Assembly (NCBI GenBank): GCA_044225825.1
Contig: JBGAIB010000001.1
Coordinates: 186,001-250,000, forward strand
Source: Bog-950 sp044225825
Lineage (GTDB): Bacteria > Bacteroidota > Bacteroidia > Chitinophagales > LD1
Direction of reading: 5' to 3'
DNA length: 64,000 nucleotides
Position numbers and translations under genes: made by a program. Positions within the stretch are counted from its first letter, which is position 1. Each line of letters begins with the position of its first letter. Positions 14,595-23,954 of this stretch are shown here, piece by piece. Below the pieces are notes generated by a model that worked only from the letters and a program-made list of their open reading frames with translations, did no database searches and was not told where the DNA came from.

Positions 14595-16712
14595 TTATTG
14601 ATGCTGCACCGTTAAACGACCTGTTTTCAGCAATCGGGCGCCATTGCGGATTTGATATAGATAGGTTCCTGTGGCAAGGGCAGAGGTATTCACCTGCAAG
14701 GTGCCGGTAAAGTTCTGTGCACTTACCTCTTGTCCGCTTTGTGTCAGTAGTTCGAAACGCAGTATTTGCCCGGTAAAGTTGGTTTGCACCGTAACCCGTG
14801 TATCGGCTGGTGTTGGGAAAACACGGTAATAATGTGCCGCATCAAACTGTTTAACGCCGGTCTCGGGGTTAACGGTAATTACAGCAAAGGAGTTGGAGCA
14901 GTTAGGGCAGGTAGCGTTCGAATTGTCGCAGGCGCGGTAAAACACCGTATCGGTACCGGCAAAACCAGCCGCAGGTATGTAAGTGAGCACATTGCTATTG
15001 TCCATACTTACTGAACCATGAGCCGGACCACTTTTAACGTTTACAAACAGGTTATCGTTTTCAGGGTCGGTATCATTTGCGAGTACGGCAATGGTAGCAG
15101 TATCTCCTTCTACCATGGTAACTGCATCCGCAGCAGCATGCGGTAATTTGTTAGGATGATAACCGGGCACATACTTATAGGGCATGTTAACGGGGAAGGT
15201 AGCACCTGCCACTTCAACACCGGCTTCATCAACTGCTGAAAGATGAATGGAATCATCCCCAAACACCTCGATACGGGCAAAGGTGTTATTAAAGTTATCC
15301 TGGTCGCATAGGCCGCTACCGCCGCGGTTCCACATATTAAAGCCCATAAATTGTTGATACAGCACCCAATCTTCGCTGTTCGCCTTGTGCAAATTACCGC
15401 TGTTCAATTCAGGTATACCGCTATTGGTACCGTCATCTAACCCTACGGTATGCGAATCGGCACTGATCAGGTATACGTTCTTGATATTGTTATTTACAAT
15501 ATGATGCAGTAAGGTGTCGGCATCACTCCAGAAGCCAGACCAGTTATCGGCAAAATTCTGTACAGCTGTGTAACCCTTGTTTGGCACGGTGATGCCCTGT
15601 ATATCCGGCGCCCAGTAAGGCACATTACCATTGCCTATTTTCAATAAAGTATCAACCGCCAAACGACCACCGAGGTTATAAGCATCGCTGCTGATGAGGA
15701 TCTTCCAGGTGGCTGTGGAATTTTGCAGGCCGTTGAGCAACCAGTTCATTTGGTTAGCGCCTAACAACGAGTAATTAGCAGGTTCGCGGTAATACCAACC
15801 ACCGGCGCTATCAATAATTGCATTGGCCTGCGGTGTGCGCATACTACGTAAATCCATTACAAACACCTCTACATTCCCCGAACGGAAACTGTGATAAATA
15901 CCTTCGTTGGTGTCCACTACCTGATAGCCTGGAAACCATTCACGGTAACCCTGCATTACATTCAACCGGGCTTTGGTAGGCATTTGCCACACTTCAGGCG
16001 AGCCAAGTGGTTTAGGCTGGAAAGGGTTAATGACAAACCCCGTTACAGCATTGTATCCTGCGGCGTCGTTCATGTAATCGTGATCGTCGTACACATAGTC
16101 TACAGCCATGGATTTAATGAACTGCTCGTGACTTGGACTCACATACCGCTGCTTATACAAATCGCGCACCTTGTTGTAATCCTTTGCCCAACTGGTTGGG
16201 GGTGTGGTAAAGTAAATATCAAACCATCCATTGCCATCGGGGTATCCCCAGTCTCCCATTTGAATAAATGCCTTGGGATTATCACTTTTTGCACGCACAA
16301 AAATGGCCGAATCGGAAGTGGTGAGATCATAGATGCAGGAACCGGCAACAAATACCTGGTGACCGACGGTGGTGGCAGACTGAAATGTTTCAAACGTAGT
16401 AACATCGCCCACAGGGTTTCCACCAATAATTACGCGTACATAATAGCGTTGGTCGGCATGCAGTCCGGTAACCGTAACTGAACCTATAGTATCTAAAGCA
16501 GGATCGGTAGCACCGTTTACGCTTGAGCCGGTACCGCTAAACCCGGGATCCGTATTTACTTCCACCTTAAAGCTGGTAGCTTCGCTGGTCCGCAAAAAAA
16601 CGTGGCAAGAGGTATCGGTTACACCGCCTACAATAGGGCCATGGGTAATTACCTGTGCAGTTGTTGTTAGCGTTGCAATAACAAAAAACAATAAGGCGTA
16701 TAGACTTTTCAT
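14595..16712 (-). CDS. Secreted PhoD-like metallophosphoesterase with T9SS type A sorting domain
   Basis: 705 residues. Signal peptide (T-T-T-A-Q, ~19), an Fn3-like N-terminal PhoD domain (~20-110), then the PhoD catalytic domain with Q-M-G-D-W (~153), V-D-Y-V-Y-D-D-H-D-Y (~205) and S-A-D-S-H-T (~417) providing metal and active-site residues. Near residue 530-620 is a cadherin-like/VCBS-type sandwich (V-L-A-N-D-T-D-P-E-N-D). The last ~75 residues, ending in a G-T-Y-L-Y-Q-I-R-N-G strand and L-L-K-T-G-R-L-T-V, are a type A T9SS sorting signal. Likely a secreted phosphodiesterase or phosphatase acting on phospho-ester polymers. Substrate not determined. Confidence 0.88.
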   Translation of the reverse strand: MKSLYALLFFVIATLTTTAQVITHGPIVGGVTDTSCHVFLRTSEATSFKVEVNTDPGFSGTGSSVNGATDPALDTIGSVTVTGLHADQRYYVRVIIGGNPVGDVTTFETFQSATTVGHQVFVAGSCIYDLTTSDSAIFVRAKSDNPKAFIQMGDWGYPDGNGWFDIYFTTPPTSWAKDYNKVRDLYKQRYVSPSHEQFIKSMAVDYVYDDHDYMNDAAGYNAVTGFVINPFQPKPLGSPEVWQMPTKARLNVMQGYREWFPGYQVVDTNEGIYHSFRSGNVEVFVMDLRSMRTPQANAIIDSAGGWYYREPANYSLLGANQMNWLLNGLQNSTATWKILISSDAYNLGGRLAVDTLLKIGNGNVPYWAPDIQGITVPNKGYTAVQNFADNWSGFWSDADTLLHHIVNNNIKNVYLISADSHTVGLDDGTNSGIPELNSGNLHKANSEDWVLYQQFMGFNMWNRGGSGLCDQDNFNNTFARIEVFGDDSIHLSAVDEAGVEVAGATFPVNMPYKYVPGYHPNKLPHAAADAVTMVEGDTATIAVLANDTDPENDNLFVNVKSGPAHGSVSMDNSNVLTYIPAAGFAGTDTVFYRACDNSNATCPNCSNSFAVITVNPETGVKQFDAAHYYRVFPTPADTRVTVQTNFTGQILRFELLTQSGQEVSAQNFTGTLQVNTSALATGTYLYQIRNGARLLKTGRLTVQHQ

Positions 16713-16809
16713 GCCGGTGCTATTTTGGGTGGTGAATATAATAAATAAGACCTTGAAGGGGATATCGGCAGCTTGCCGTTTTAGACCGAAAAGGTAGTAT
16801 CATAGCAGC

Positions 16810-18285
16810 ATGAAAAAATGGATAAGCCTTGGCGCAGGCCCCTTATTTGCTTTTTTAGGTAATTACCTTTTAGCACAACAGGGAGTTCCCCAACCGGCAT
16901 GCCTGATGGCTTCGGTAGTATTATGGGTAGCTATCTGGTGGCTAACTGAGGCCGTGCACCTGGGAGTAACTTCGCTTCTCCCCTTTTTACTGATGCCTGT
17001 ATTAGGCATTATGAAAACAGAAGAAGTGGCCATGCAATACATGGACCAAATTATATTCCTGTTTATGGGTGGCTTTTTCCTGGCTTATGCCATGGAAAAA
17101 TGGGGCTTGCACGAGCGGGTAGCTTACCGCATTATTATGCTAATGGGCAATAAACCCAGCAAGGTACTTTTTGGGGTTATGCTTACTGCTTACCTGATAT
17201 CGGCATGGGTTAGCAACACAGCTACCGTAATGATGCTGATTGCTGCCGTACTAGCTATCATTAACCAAAAGGAACTTTACCATGAAAGCATTCGCAAAAA
17301 AGTGGCCTCCGCTATATTGCTGGGCTTATCGTTTGCTGCTACTATTGGTGGTATGGCAACCCTGGTTGGCACTCCCCCCAATATGATTTTTGCAGGCATG
17401 TATGCCAAAAACTTCCCTAACCTTCCTCCAATTGACTTTCTGCAATGGATGATGTTTGGGGTGCCGTTTTCATTTACCTTTCTTATCTGTGCGTACTTTA
17501 TATTAAAGTGGATGTTTATTCCCAAAAGCAGCGACCTGCCTTTTGACATGAATACGATCAAAGTGAAAAGCATGGCCCTCGGCAAACCCTGTAGGGAAGA
17601 AAAAATAGTTTTGGGGATTTTTATAATTACCGTGCTGCTCTGGTTTTTCCGCGAGGATTTGCCGATTGGCTCATTTAAAATTACAGGTTGGGCTCACCTA
17701 TTCGGTACGTACAGCAGCTACATTAAAGACAGCACGGTGGTGGTATTTACCTCTTTGTTTCTATTTATACTGCCGAGCAGCAAACCCGATGAAAACATAC
17801 TGGAATGGAAAGATGTGAGCCGCCTGCCCCTGAACATCATTCTGCTATTTGGCGCTGGCTTTGCAATTGCTAAAGGCTTTGAAACATCAGGTTTAAGCAC
17901 CTGGCTGGCAGAACAATTACAGGTCTTAAACCATGCACCTCTACCGCTGATTTTATTGGGTATAGTTATAATGGTAACTGTATTAAGCGAATTTGCCTCC
18001 AACACTGCCAGTATTCAATTGATATTACCTGTAGTTATTCCATTGGCATCTACCTTACACGCAAGTCCTTTGTTATTGATGCTTACTGCCACCTTTGCGG
18101 CTTCGTTGGGTTATATGCTGCCTGTAGCAACCGCAGCTAATACCATTGTTTACGGCAGCGGCGAAATCAATACACGCGATATGATGAAGGCGGGCCTTAT
18201 ACTGGATATGGTGGGTGTAATTCTGCTCACACTTTTTATGTGCACCCTGGGTAATTGGGTGTATGGTTTTCACATTTTCGGATAA
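16810..18285 (+). CDS. SLC13/DASS family dicarboxylate or sulfate transporter
   Basis: 491 residues with about 11-12 hydrophobic segments. Both family S-N-T motifs are present: S-N-T-A-T in the first half (~residue 137) and S-N-T-A-S in the second (~397), which form the substrate and sodium sites in the DASS fold. The region F-M-G-G-F-F-L-A also fits. It is a sodium-coupled importer; substrate may be a C4-dicarboxylate, citrate or an inorganic anion, and the sequence does not decide between them. Cytoplasmic membrane. Single gene, divergent from the PhoD-like gene. Confidence 0.9.
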   Translation: MKKWISLGAGPLFAFLGNYLLAQQGVPQPACLMASVVLWVAIWWLTEAVHLGVTSLLPFLLMPVLGIMKTEEVAMQYMDQIIFLFMGGFFLAYAMEKWGLHERVAYRIIMLMGNKPSKVLFGVMLTAYLISAWVSNTATVMMLIAAVLAIINQKELYHESIRKKVASAILLGLSFAATIGGMATLVGTPPNMIFAGMYAKNFPNLPPIDFLQWMMFGVPFSFTFLICAYFILKWMFIPKSSDLPFDMNTIKVKSMALGKPCREEKIVLGIFIITVLLWFFREDLPIGSFKITGWAHLFGTYSSYIKDSTVVVFTSLFLFILPSSKPDENILEWKDVSRLPLNIILLFGAGFAIAKGFETSGLSTWLAEQLQVLNHAPLPLILLGIVIMVTVLSEFASNTASIQLILPVVIPLASTLHASPLLLMLTATFAASLGYMLPVATAANTIVYGSGEINTRDMMKAGLILDMVGVILLTLFMCTLGNWVYGFHIFG

Positions 18286-18286
18286 G

Positions 18287-18317
18287 CATAAAAAAAGCCG
18301 CAGTTACCTGCGGCTTT
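18287..18317 (-). terminator. Terminator of the beta-helix lipoprotein gene
   Basis: Arms AAAGCCGCAG / CTGCGGCTTT (18294-18317) with a TTAC loop. On the minus strand a seven-T run follows; on the plus strand the T-run is short, so it mainly serves the minus-strand gene but may also stop the transporter transcript. Confidence 0.8.
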
Positions 18318-18341
18318 AAGATATCATTTCACCACCCCCTG

Positions 18342-19562
18342 TTACAGATTGAGTTTTACCTCGTTTATTGCCGGGTGGGTACAATCAAATTTCGAAAGAT
18401 CATCAGACTTATTTTTGCCTTTATGAGCAAGATCCATATTGCTGAAGGTAGCATTGCCATTGTTACGGATGCAAATGCGGTATTCATCTTTTACGCTACC
18501 ATCGTTATTCTTATAGGCTTCGTTCATTTCACCGTCATAAATTATATCAGGTATTTTATCTCCGAATACGGCAATAAATATTTTACCGAATAATACGGTG
18601 TTATCCGGCTTGCCGGTTCCGCGGGTAATTTTGTTATCGTGGAAAGAGATACCTCCGCTGTATGGATCATAGATAGAATCCTTAAATGGTTTTTGCAGCG
18701 AGGTGTAACTGATAACCGCACCTGAAAGGGTGTTGTTACCGGCAATTTCGTTATTAAATACATCGCAGTCGTTGGTGGCCATAACGATAATGCCGGTGCC
18801 TGCAGGTATTTCAGATACGGTAGTACCTTTTACACCAAAGTTATTGGTGTTATTATTGATAAAGCGGTTATTAAACACACGGCAACGTTTGCCGTTTTTA
18901 ACAGGCAGGTCGGGTAAGTCAAACACCAACATACCACCGGTGTTGTTTTCCGATAAGTTGTCGTATACATCGGCATCGGTGCTGTTCTCAATTTCAATAC
19001 CTGCCACATTATCGTGCACATGACATTTGCGCACTACTATGCTTTTTGACTGCCCAACATACACACCCGCATCCGATGAACCGAACACTTCACATTCTTC
19101 GATCAGTACGTTTGTACAACCGACCGGGTAGGTGCCATAAGAACCGTTCTTAGGGTCGTGCAGGTTTGTCCAACCCACTTTAAGGCGGCGAAACGTTACA
19201 TTGGTAGCGTCCTGCACCTTAATACAATCACCCTTAGCATTTACAACCGTAAAATCCTCCATTACCACACCATCGGCAGTAATACGCAGGGCTTCGGCTC
19301 CATCCTTTTGTTGGGCAAAATTTAACGTGGTTTTATCGCGGCCTTTACCTTTTATGGTTACGTTCTTTTTGCCATCCAATACCAGCGGACGGTTCAAGAA
19401 GTATTCTCCCTCGGGTAATTCAATTACATCACCATCCTTTGCATTAATAAATTTTTCCTGCAACTGCTTTTCAAATTCTTCATTTACCGTACCCGTTTTT
19501 TTAGGCTGGCAGGCTGTAAGTACCAACGCTGCGAACAAGGTGAGAAGGAGGGATTGTTTCAT
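18342..19562 (-). CDS. Parallel beta-helix repeat lipoprotein
   Basis: 406 residues. Lipoprotein signal with lipobox L-T-A-C (Cys18). From ~residue 40 onward there is a right-handed parallel beta-helix: repeated V-x-I-x-x-C/N-x-x-x ladders (G-D-C-I-K-V-Q-D-A-T-N-V-T-F-R, D-A-G-V-Y-V-G-Q-S-K-S-I-V-V, A-G-I-E-I-E-N-S-T-D-A). It resembles the TIGR03805-type parallel beta-helix proteins (cell-surface lyase-like), which in some species are paired with a cytochrome c partner; no such partner is next to it here. Likely an envelope-anchored polysaccharide-binding or lyase-like protein. The catalytic residues are not identifiable by eye. Confidence 0.82.
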   Translation of the reverse strand: MKQSLLLTLFAALVLTACQPKKTGTVNEEFEKQLQEKFINAKDGDVIELPEGEYFLNRPLVLDGKKNVTIKGKGRDKTTLNFAQQKDGAEALRITADGVVMEDFTVVNAKGDCIKVQDATNVTFRRLKVGWTNLHDPKNGSYGTYPVGCTNVLIEECEVFGSSDAGVYVGQSKSIVVRKCHVHDNVAGIEIENSTDADVYDNLSENNTGGMLVFDLPDLPVKNGKRCRVFNNRFINNNTNNFGVKGTTVSEIPAGTGIIVMATNDCDVFNNEIAGNNTLSGAVISYTSLQKPFKDSIYDPYSGGISFHDNKITRGTGKPDNTVLFGKIFIAVFGDKIPDIIYDGEMNEAYKNNDGSVKDEYRICIRNNGNATFSNMDLAHKGKNKSDDLSKFDCTHPAINEVKLNL

Positions 19563-19668
19563 TAGTTATAGTTTTCAGCGAATATAATCGGGTGTTTAAA
19601 CCCTGCCAATAAGGAGGGCTGTTATTTTTTTAGTATCTGTTGCAGCGAAATTTCCGATAAGCTCCCCT

Positions 19669-21801
19669 TTACTGCGGGTGATACACCTGCTCGGCTTTTT
19701 TAAGTACCTCCTCCTTTTTAAGGCTTACTGCCCGGGTTTGTTGACGACTAAAAAGCTCCATCTGGTCGTTGTAGTGCGGGCTTTGGGGGTTCAGCGAGTT
19801 ACCCTGAGGCTGTAACGCTTCAATACGATCGGCACCATTGGCACCAAATTCCACCAGCATAGTAAAGGTATCGCCATGTTTAACCTTATACTTTAACTGG
19901 TTACCCGGTTCGCGCTCAGGGTAGCTGGGACTTAATACATCAGCAAATCCACGTAACGGTAAGTCTTTATTGCCCCGGATGGACCTGTTGATAGTTCCCC
20001 ATTCCACCTTAACCGTGCCATAGTATTTGCGCAGGGTATCGCAGCCTGCACGCAATAGGCCAACCATATCCTCCTCGGTGGCAGTAAAACCGCTAACAAA
20101 ACAATCATCGCTGCAACCGGTACGCTCAAACAGCGGCTTTAACACCATGCCTATGAGGGTAGGAGCATATTCGTGGATATCCGTGCTGCGGTTCCAGGTT
20201 TTTAGTATCTGGATAGCTTCTTTCAAATCGGGATACTTCTCTTCGCTGAGGTTAAACAAGGGTGCCATGCTTTCGATAAACTTACCGGTACGAGGGAAGC
20301 TTACATCAAACTTCATTTCTTTAAATTTTTCGAAGGTGAACTTTGGTGTGCTGCTGAAGTAATCCATCAAACGTTCTGCGCGCATGTTATTACCCGGACG
20401 TTCATCGGCATAAGCTGGTAGTTCGCGCTTGCAGTTACCATCGGTACAGGTGGCGTTGTAAGGCGTGTTATTGGTATTAAACACATAACCGCACTCGGGA
20501 TTATTAACCCGTTGCATTTTATCAATAGGCACAAAACCGGTCCATAAATCGCGCGAGGTATTGCCGGGTAAAATGCCGTTCCAGTTAAAGCTTTGATCCT
20601 TACGGTCAGGCAACATACCGTGGTGCAAATACATGATATTATTCTCCTTATCAGCATACACCACGTTAAACAAACAGATCGAATGAATTTTAAGCGCATC
20701 CCAAAACTGGTTATAGTTGGACGCCTTATTCATTTTGTACAACTGCTCTCCTGCCCTACAACTCATATTGCCGGGAAAGCGGATGGAATAGAAATTATCA
20801 CTCTTGTCGCTTTTAAGCGTAGCACCATATTTACTCCAGTAAGTCATTTTTTTAACCGGCAATACAAAGCGGCCCTTTTTAGACAGGTTAACTTTTAGCC
20901 ACACCGGACGCTTTTCCAGCTTTACCACCTGCCCGTCAAACTCATATTGTAGTTTTTTGCCGGAGGCCATTTTCAGTTTGTAAACATCCAGTTTATCAAA
21001 GTAGTTCCAGGTCATTCCCCAGCCCAGGCTAGGGTTAACGCCCATGGCCAGCGAGGTACTGCCCTGAAACATAGCGCCCTCCATATTCAACCCTTCTTCG
21101 CTGCATAAGTGTGCCTCGTAGAAGGATAACTGCCCATCCATCTGTAGATGTGGGTTAATACAAAGCATGGTTTTACCATCGGCCGATAAGGACTTAGAAA
21201 TGGCAAATGCATTTGAACCAACTGGTGGATGTTTTTCAGCAGCAAAGTCAACCACGGTATTATCATACTTACCACCTACCGCATCACCAACAGCGTTTTG
21301 GCTCCAATTCAAAAAGCTCATCATGGTAACGTAAGCCGCCAGCATATCCTCCTCCTTAACCGGGAAGGCACCTTTCCACTTTACCAGTTCGGGGTGGGCT
21401 GCAGCATAAGCGTTGTAGCCCTGACAAAAACCATTAAGATAACGCATAAACTCCGGCGAAAGACTATCCAGCTGCTGTTTCACTACTTCGCGGGCACCGA
21501 TAGCATGCACAAAGAAGTCAATCTTAACCCCGGAAATACCATTTACGCGGCCCATGTATCCTTTAGCAGCGTAAATCAGATCCTGGCTGATAGCAAAAGC
21601 GTCCTCGGCATTGGCCCAGGCCAGGCCGTAGGCCACCTCTGCATCCGTTTTGGCAAATATGTGGGGTATGCCAAACGAATCGCGGGCGATGGTGATATTT
21701 TGTGGGTTAATTCTGGGGTAAACCGGCTGGGCTTGCAGCGCAGTAATACTTAAAAACAGGCAGACAACTGCCGTAAGGAGCAGGGTAAATTTTTGCGACA
21801 T
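19669..21801 (-). CDS. Penicillin acylase family N-terminal nucleophile hydrolase
   Basis: 710 residues. Signal peptide (A-L-Q-A-Q, ~25), then the alpha-chain segment with I-A-R-D-S-F-G-I-P-H-I-F-A, followed by the beta chain whose nucleophile is Ser196 (G-S-N-A-F). Autocleavage before this Ser would give chains of about 170 and 515 residues. Asn in the beta chain (N-T-N-N-T-P-Y region) supports the fold. Family substrates include penicillins, acyl-homoserine lactones and other N-acyl amides; the sequence does not tell which. Periplasmic or secreted. Single gene between the beta-helix lipoprotein and HMG-CoA reductase. Confidence 0.88.
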   Translation of the reverse strand: MSQKFTLLLTAVVCLFLSITALQAQPVYPRINPQNITIARDSFGIPHIFAKTDAEVAYGLAWANAEDAFAISQDLIYAAKGYMGRVNGISGVKIDFFVHAIGAREVVKQQLDSLSPEFMRYLNGFCQGYNAYAAAHPELVKWKGAFPVKEEDMLAAYVTMMSFLNWSQNAVGDAVGGKYDNTVVDFAAEKHPPVGSNAFAISKSLSADGKTMLCINPHLQMDGQLSFYEAHLCSEEGLNMEGAMFQGSTSLAMGVNPSLGWGMTWNYFDKLDVYKLKMASGKKLQYEFDGQVVKLEKRPVWLKVNLSKKGRFVLPVKKMTYWSKYGATLKSDKSDNFYSIRFPGNMSCRAGEQLYKMNKASNYNQFWDALKIHSICLFNVVYADKENNIMYLHHGMLPDRKDQSFNWNGILPGNTSRDLWTGFVPIDKMQRVNNPECGYVFNTNNTPYNATCTDGNCKRELPAYADERPGNNMRAERLMDYFSSTPKFTFEKFKEMKFDVSFPRTGKFIESMAPLFNLSEEKYPDLKEAIQILKTWNRSTDIHEYAPTLIGMVLKPLFERTGCSDDCFVSGFTATEEDMVGLLRAGCDTLRKYYGTVKVEWGTINRSIRGNKDLPLRGFADVLSPSYPEREPGNQLKYKVKHGDTFTMLVEFGANGADRIEALQPQGNSLNPQSPHYNDQMELFSRQQTRAVSLKKEEVLKKAEQVYHPQ

Positions 21802-21974
21802 CTTGGGTTAAACGTTATGGGGTGCTGAAGAACTGAGCAAATTAACGAATGAAGCGGCAAAAGATTTTAAGTAATTGAAGATTTTTTCGGGCCTTTTTCC
21901 CCTTTCCGGCAAAGGGTTTTACGAGGTAATATAGCCAAGCGGTTTTACCAATAAGACCAACTACCCCCCGGTGG

Positions 21975-21982
21975 TATTTTTG
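21975..21982 (+). promoter_or_regulatory. Probable -7 element of the HMG-CoA reductase promoter
   Basis: TATTTTTG fully matches the TAnnTTTG consensus of the Bacteroidota primary sigma factor. It lies about 33 bases before the start codon and would give a leader of roughly 25 bases. A clean -33 TTTG is not evident. Confidence 0.45.
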
Positions 21983-22015
21983 AAACTTAGCTGAATGATG
22001 TAGGTTTGGGCGCGA

Positions 22016-23356
22016 ATGGAAAAAAATGACGAGAAGGAGATTGCAGGGTTTTCGAAGCTAACCAAGCGGGACAAGATCTATTGGTTGGCCAAGAACTTCC
22101 TTTATGCTAATCCTGTCGACATCTTTAAGGAGTTTGCCGAATACTGGCACGACAACGTAGAAGCCCAAAAGTTACTTGATGGGTTTAGCGAAAACACCCT
22201 TACGAACTTTCCGGTGCCTTTTGGCATTGCCCCTAACTTTAAGATTAATGAGCGCATGTATGCGGTCCCCATGGTTATTGAGGAAAGCAGCGTGGTGGCT
22301 GCCGCCTCTAACGCCGCCAAATACTGGCTGAGCCGTGGCGGTTTTAAAGCCGAGGTTATCTCGACTAAAAAGGTAGGGCAAGTGCACTTCATTTACCGTG
22401 GTAACAAGGAAAAGCTGTTCAGCTTTTTTACCAACACCAAGTTGGAAATTAAAAACGGTGTGAAGCACATTACTGCCAAAATGGAAGAACGCGGTGGTGG
22501 AGTAGTAGACATGGAAATTCTGGACTTTAGCAACCTGGAGCCGGACTATTTTCAACTGCGCGCCTATTTTGAAACGGTGGACTCTATGGGTGCTAACTTC
22601 ATCAACAGTTGCCTGGAAGAATTCGGAAAACTGCTGGTAGAGAAGGTACAAGCCAGCCATTTGTTTACGGATGAAGAAAAGGATATTGAAATAATTATGT
22701 GCATCCTCAGCAACTACACCCCGGAGTGCCTTGTGCGCGCCGAAGTTGGTTGCCCTATTGAGGAACTGGGCAGTTTTGACGGCGGTAAGATTAGCGCCGA
22801 GGAATTTGCCTGGAAATTTGAGCGGGCGGTAAACATAGCCTGTATTGACCCTTATCGTGCAACTACGCACAACAAAGGTATTATGAACGGCATAGATGCA
22901 GTGGTGCTGGCCACAGGTAATGATTTCCGTGCGGTAGAGGCATGTGCGCATACCTACGCTGCGCGCGACGGGGTTTACCGCAGCTTGAGCCGTTGTAAAG
23001 TGGAGAATGGATTCTTCCGCTTCTGGCTGGATCTGCCTATTGCCATTGGTACGGTGGGCGGTTTAACCTCGCTACACCCTTTGGCTAAGCGTTCGCTGGA
23101 ATTATTGGGTAACCCCAATGCCAAACAGTTGATGGAAATAATAGCCTGTGTGGGACTAGCCCAGAACTTTGCAGCAGTGCGTTCTTTAACCACCTCAGGT
23201 ATACAGGCCGGCCATATGAAAATGCACTTAACCAATATCCTTGCGTCGTTTAAGGCAACAGACGATGAAGTGATCAAGGCCAAGCAATACTTTGCTGATA
23301 AAACTGTAAGTGTTGCGGCTGTACGCGATTATCTGGAAGGCTTGCGCAACGGATAA
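22016..23356 (+). CDS. mvaA: Class II hydroxymethylglutaryl-CoA reductase
   Basis: 446 residues, close to the class II enzymes. Catalytic Glu is in V-I-E-E-S-S-V-V-A-A-A-S, catalytic Lys in N-K-G-I-M-N-G-I-D, Asp in A-T-G-N-D, and the general acid/base His in the Q-A-G-H-M-K-M-H motif near residue 400. It catalyses HMG-CoA to mevalonate with NAD(P)H; class II enzymes work in either direction, but the other mevalonate genes at 41.4-44.5 kb in this window argue for a biosynthetic role here. Located 19 kb from those genes, in its own transcription unit with a promoter-like element. Confidence 0.93.
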   Translation: MEKNDEKEIAGFSKLTKRDKIYWLAKNFLYANPVDIFKEFAEYWHDNVEAQKLLDGFSENTLTNFPVPFGIAPNFKINERMYAVPMVIEESSVVAAASNAAKYWLSRGGFKAEVISTKKVGQVHFIYRGNKEKLFSFFTNTKLEIKNGVKHITAKMEERGGGVVDMEILDFSNLEPDYFQLRAYFETVDSMGANFINSCLEEFGKLLVEKVQASHLFTDEEKDIEIIMCILSNYTPECLVRAEVGCPIEELGSFDGGKISAEEFAWKFERAVNIACIDPYRATTHNKGIMNGIDAVVLATGNDFRAVEACAHTYAARDGVYRSLSRCKVENGFFRFWLDLPIAIGTVGGLTSLHPLAKRSLELLGNPNAKQLMEIIACVGLAQNFAAVRSLTTSGIQAGHMKMHLTNILASFKATDDEVIKAKQYFADKTVSVAAVRDYLEGLRNG

Positions 23357-23359
23357 GCT

Positions 23360-23683
23360 TTACTCTCCTTCTTTTTTACTAAAAGCCTGGAAGCCGATAG
23401 AAAGCAATGCAAAGGCCAGCGCTATGTAAATCATCAACTGACCGTTCGGCCATCGCATTAGTTTGAACAGAATACCCGCCGGTAATAAACCTGCTGCCAC
23501 AGCGCCAATTTTGGCTGAAACACCTTCTTCCTGTGAAAGGCGTAAAAAACCAGCCATAGTAATAGACCCAAGCCCAGCAATAAGTAAGATGTTTGCCCCC
23601 GGCCAGTGGAGAATTTTAAATACCAGCCCAACTAAAGTTACAATGGCGGCAAAAGTTAAGGTTGTAGTCAGTGCTTTCTTCAT
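23360..23683 (-). CDS. Small GldL-like membrane protein with internal duplication
   Basis: 107 residues from the ATG at 23683, chosen because the longer frame has an unlikely N-terminus. Four hydrophobic segments. Two copies of a motif are visible: F-K-I-L-H-W-P-G-A-N-I-L-L and F-K-L-M-R-W-P-N-G-Q-L-M-I, each following a hydrophobic helix. The first motif matches the F-K-I-x-H-W-P-G-A seen at the start of GldL, the T9SS motor subunit. The protein lacks the long cytoplasmic GldL tail, so it is not GldL itself. Its stop lies three bases from the HMG-CoA reductase stop (convergent). Confidence 0.65.
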   Translation of the reverse strand: MKKALTTTLTFAAIVTLVGLVFKILHWPGANILLIAGLGSITMAGFLRLSQEEGVSAKIGAVAAGLLPAGILFKLMRWPNGQLMIYIALAFALLSIGFQAFSKKEGE

Positions 23684-23954
23684 ACCTGCTAATCTAAAAA
23701 TTCCGGGCAGGTGGCTTAAATAAAAAAGGTCCAATTTGCATTGAACCTTTTGGGAAGTCAATCTTGCGATTGCGTTCTTGCTAATAATACGGTGCATAAG
23801 CCAATCCAGTATGTGCTTATGCTAACCTTTTTTTAAATCTCCCCGAAAACAGCTTAAAGCAAGAAGCGCATTTCCCATTTTTCCTCAGTTCGGCACGCTT
23901 TGTTAAAGGCATAGAGCTTGCATGCTTCAAGATTATTCACCAAAAAATTCAGTT

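Noticed and set aside
15891..16481. 196-residue plus-strand open frame
   Set aside because: A shadow of the PhoD-like gene, lacking any family pattern.
22172..22951. 259-residue minus-strand open frame
   Set aside because: It lies wholly inside the HMG-CoA reductase gene, in the opposite frame, with no recognisable domain.
23719..23750. Hairpin with AAAAGGT / ACCTTTTTT arms on the minus strand, read as a terminator
   Set aside because: It lies upstream of the GldL-like gene on the same strand, where no gene precedes it; it may be a leader hairpin, but evidence is too thin.
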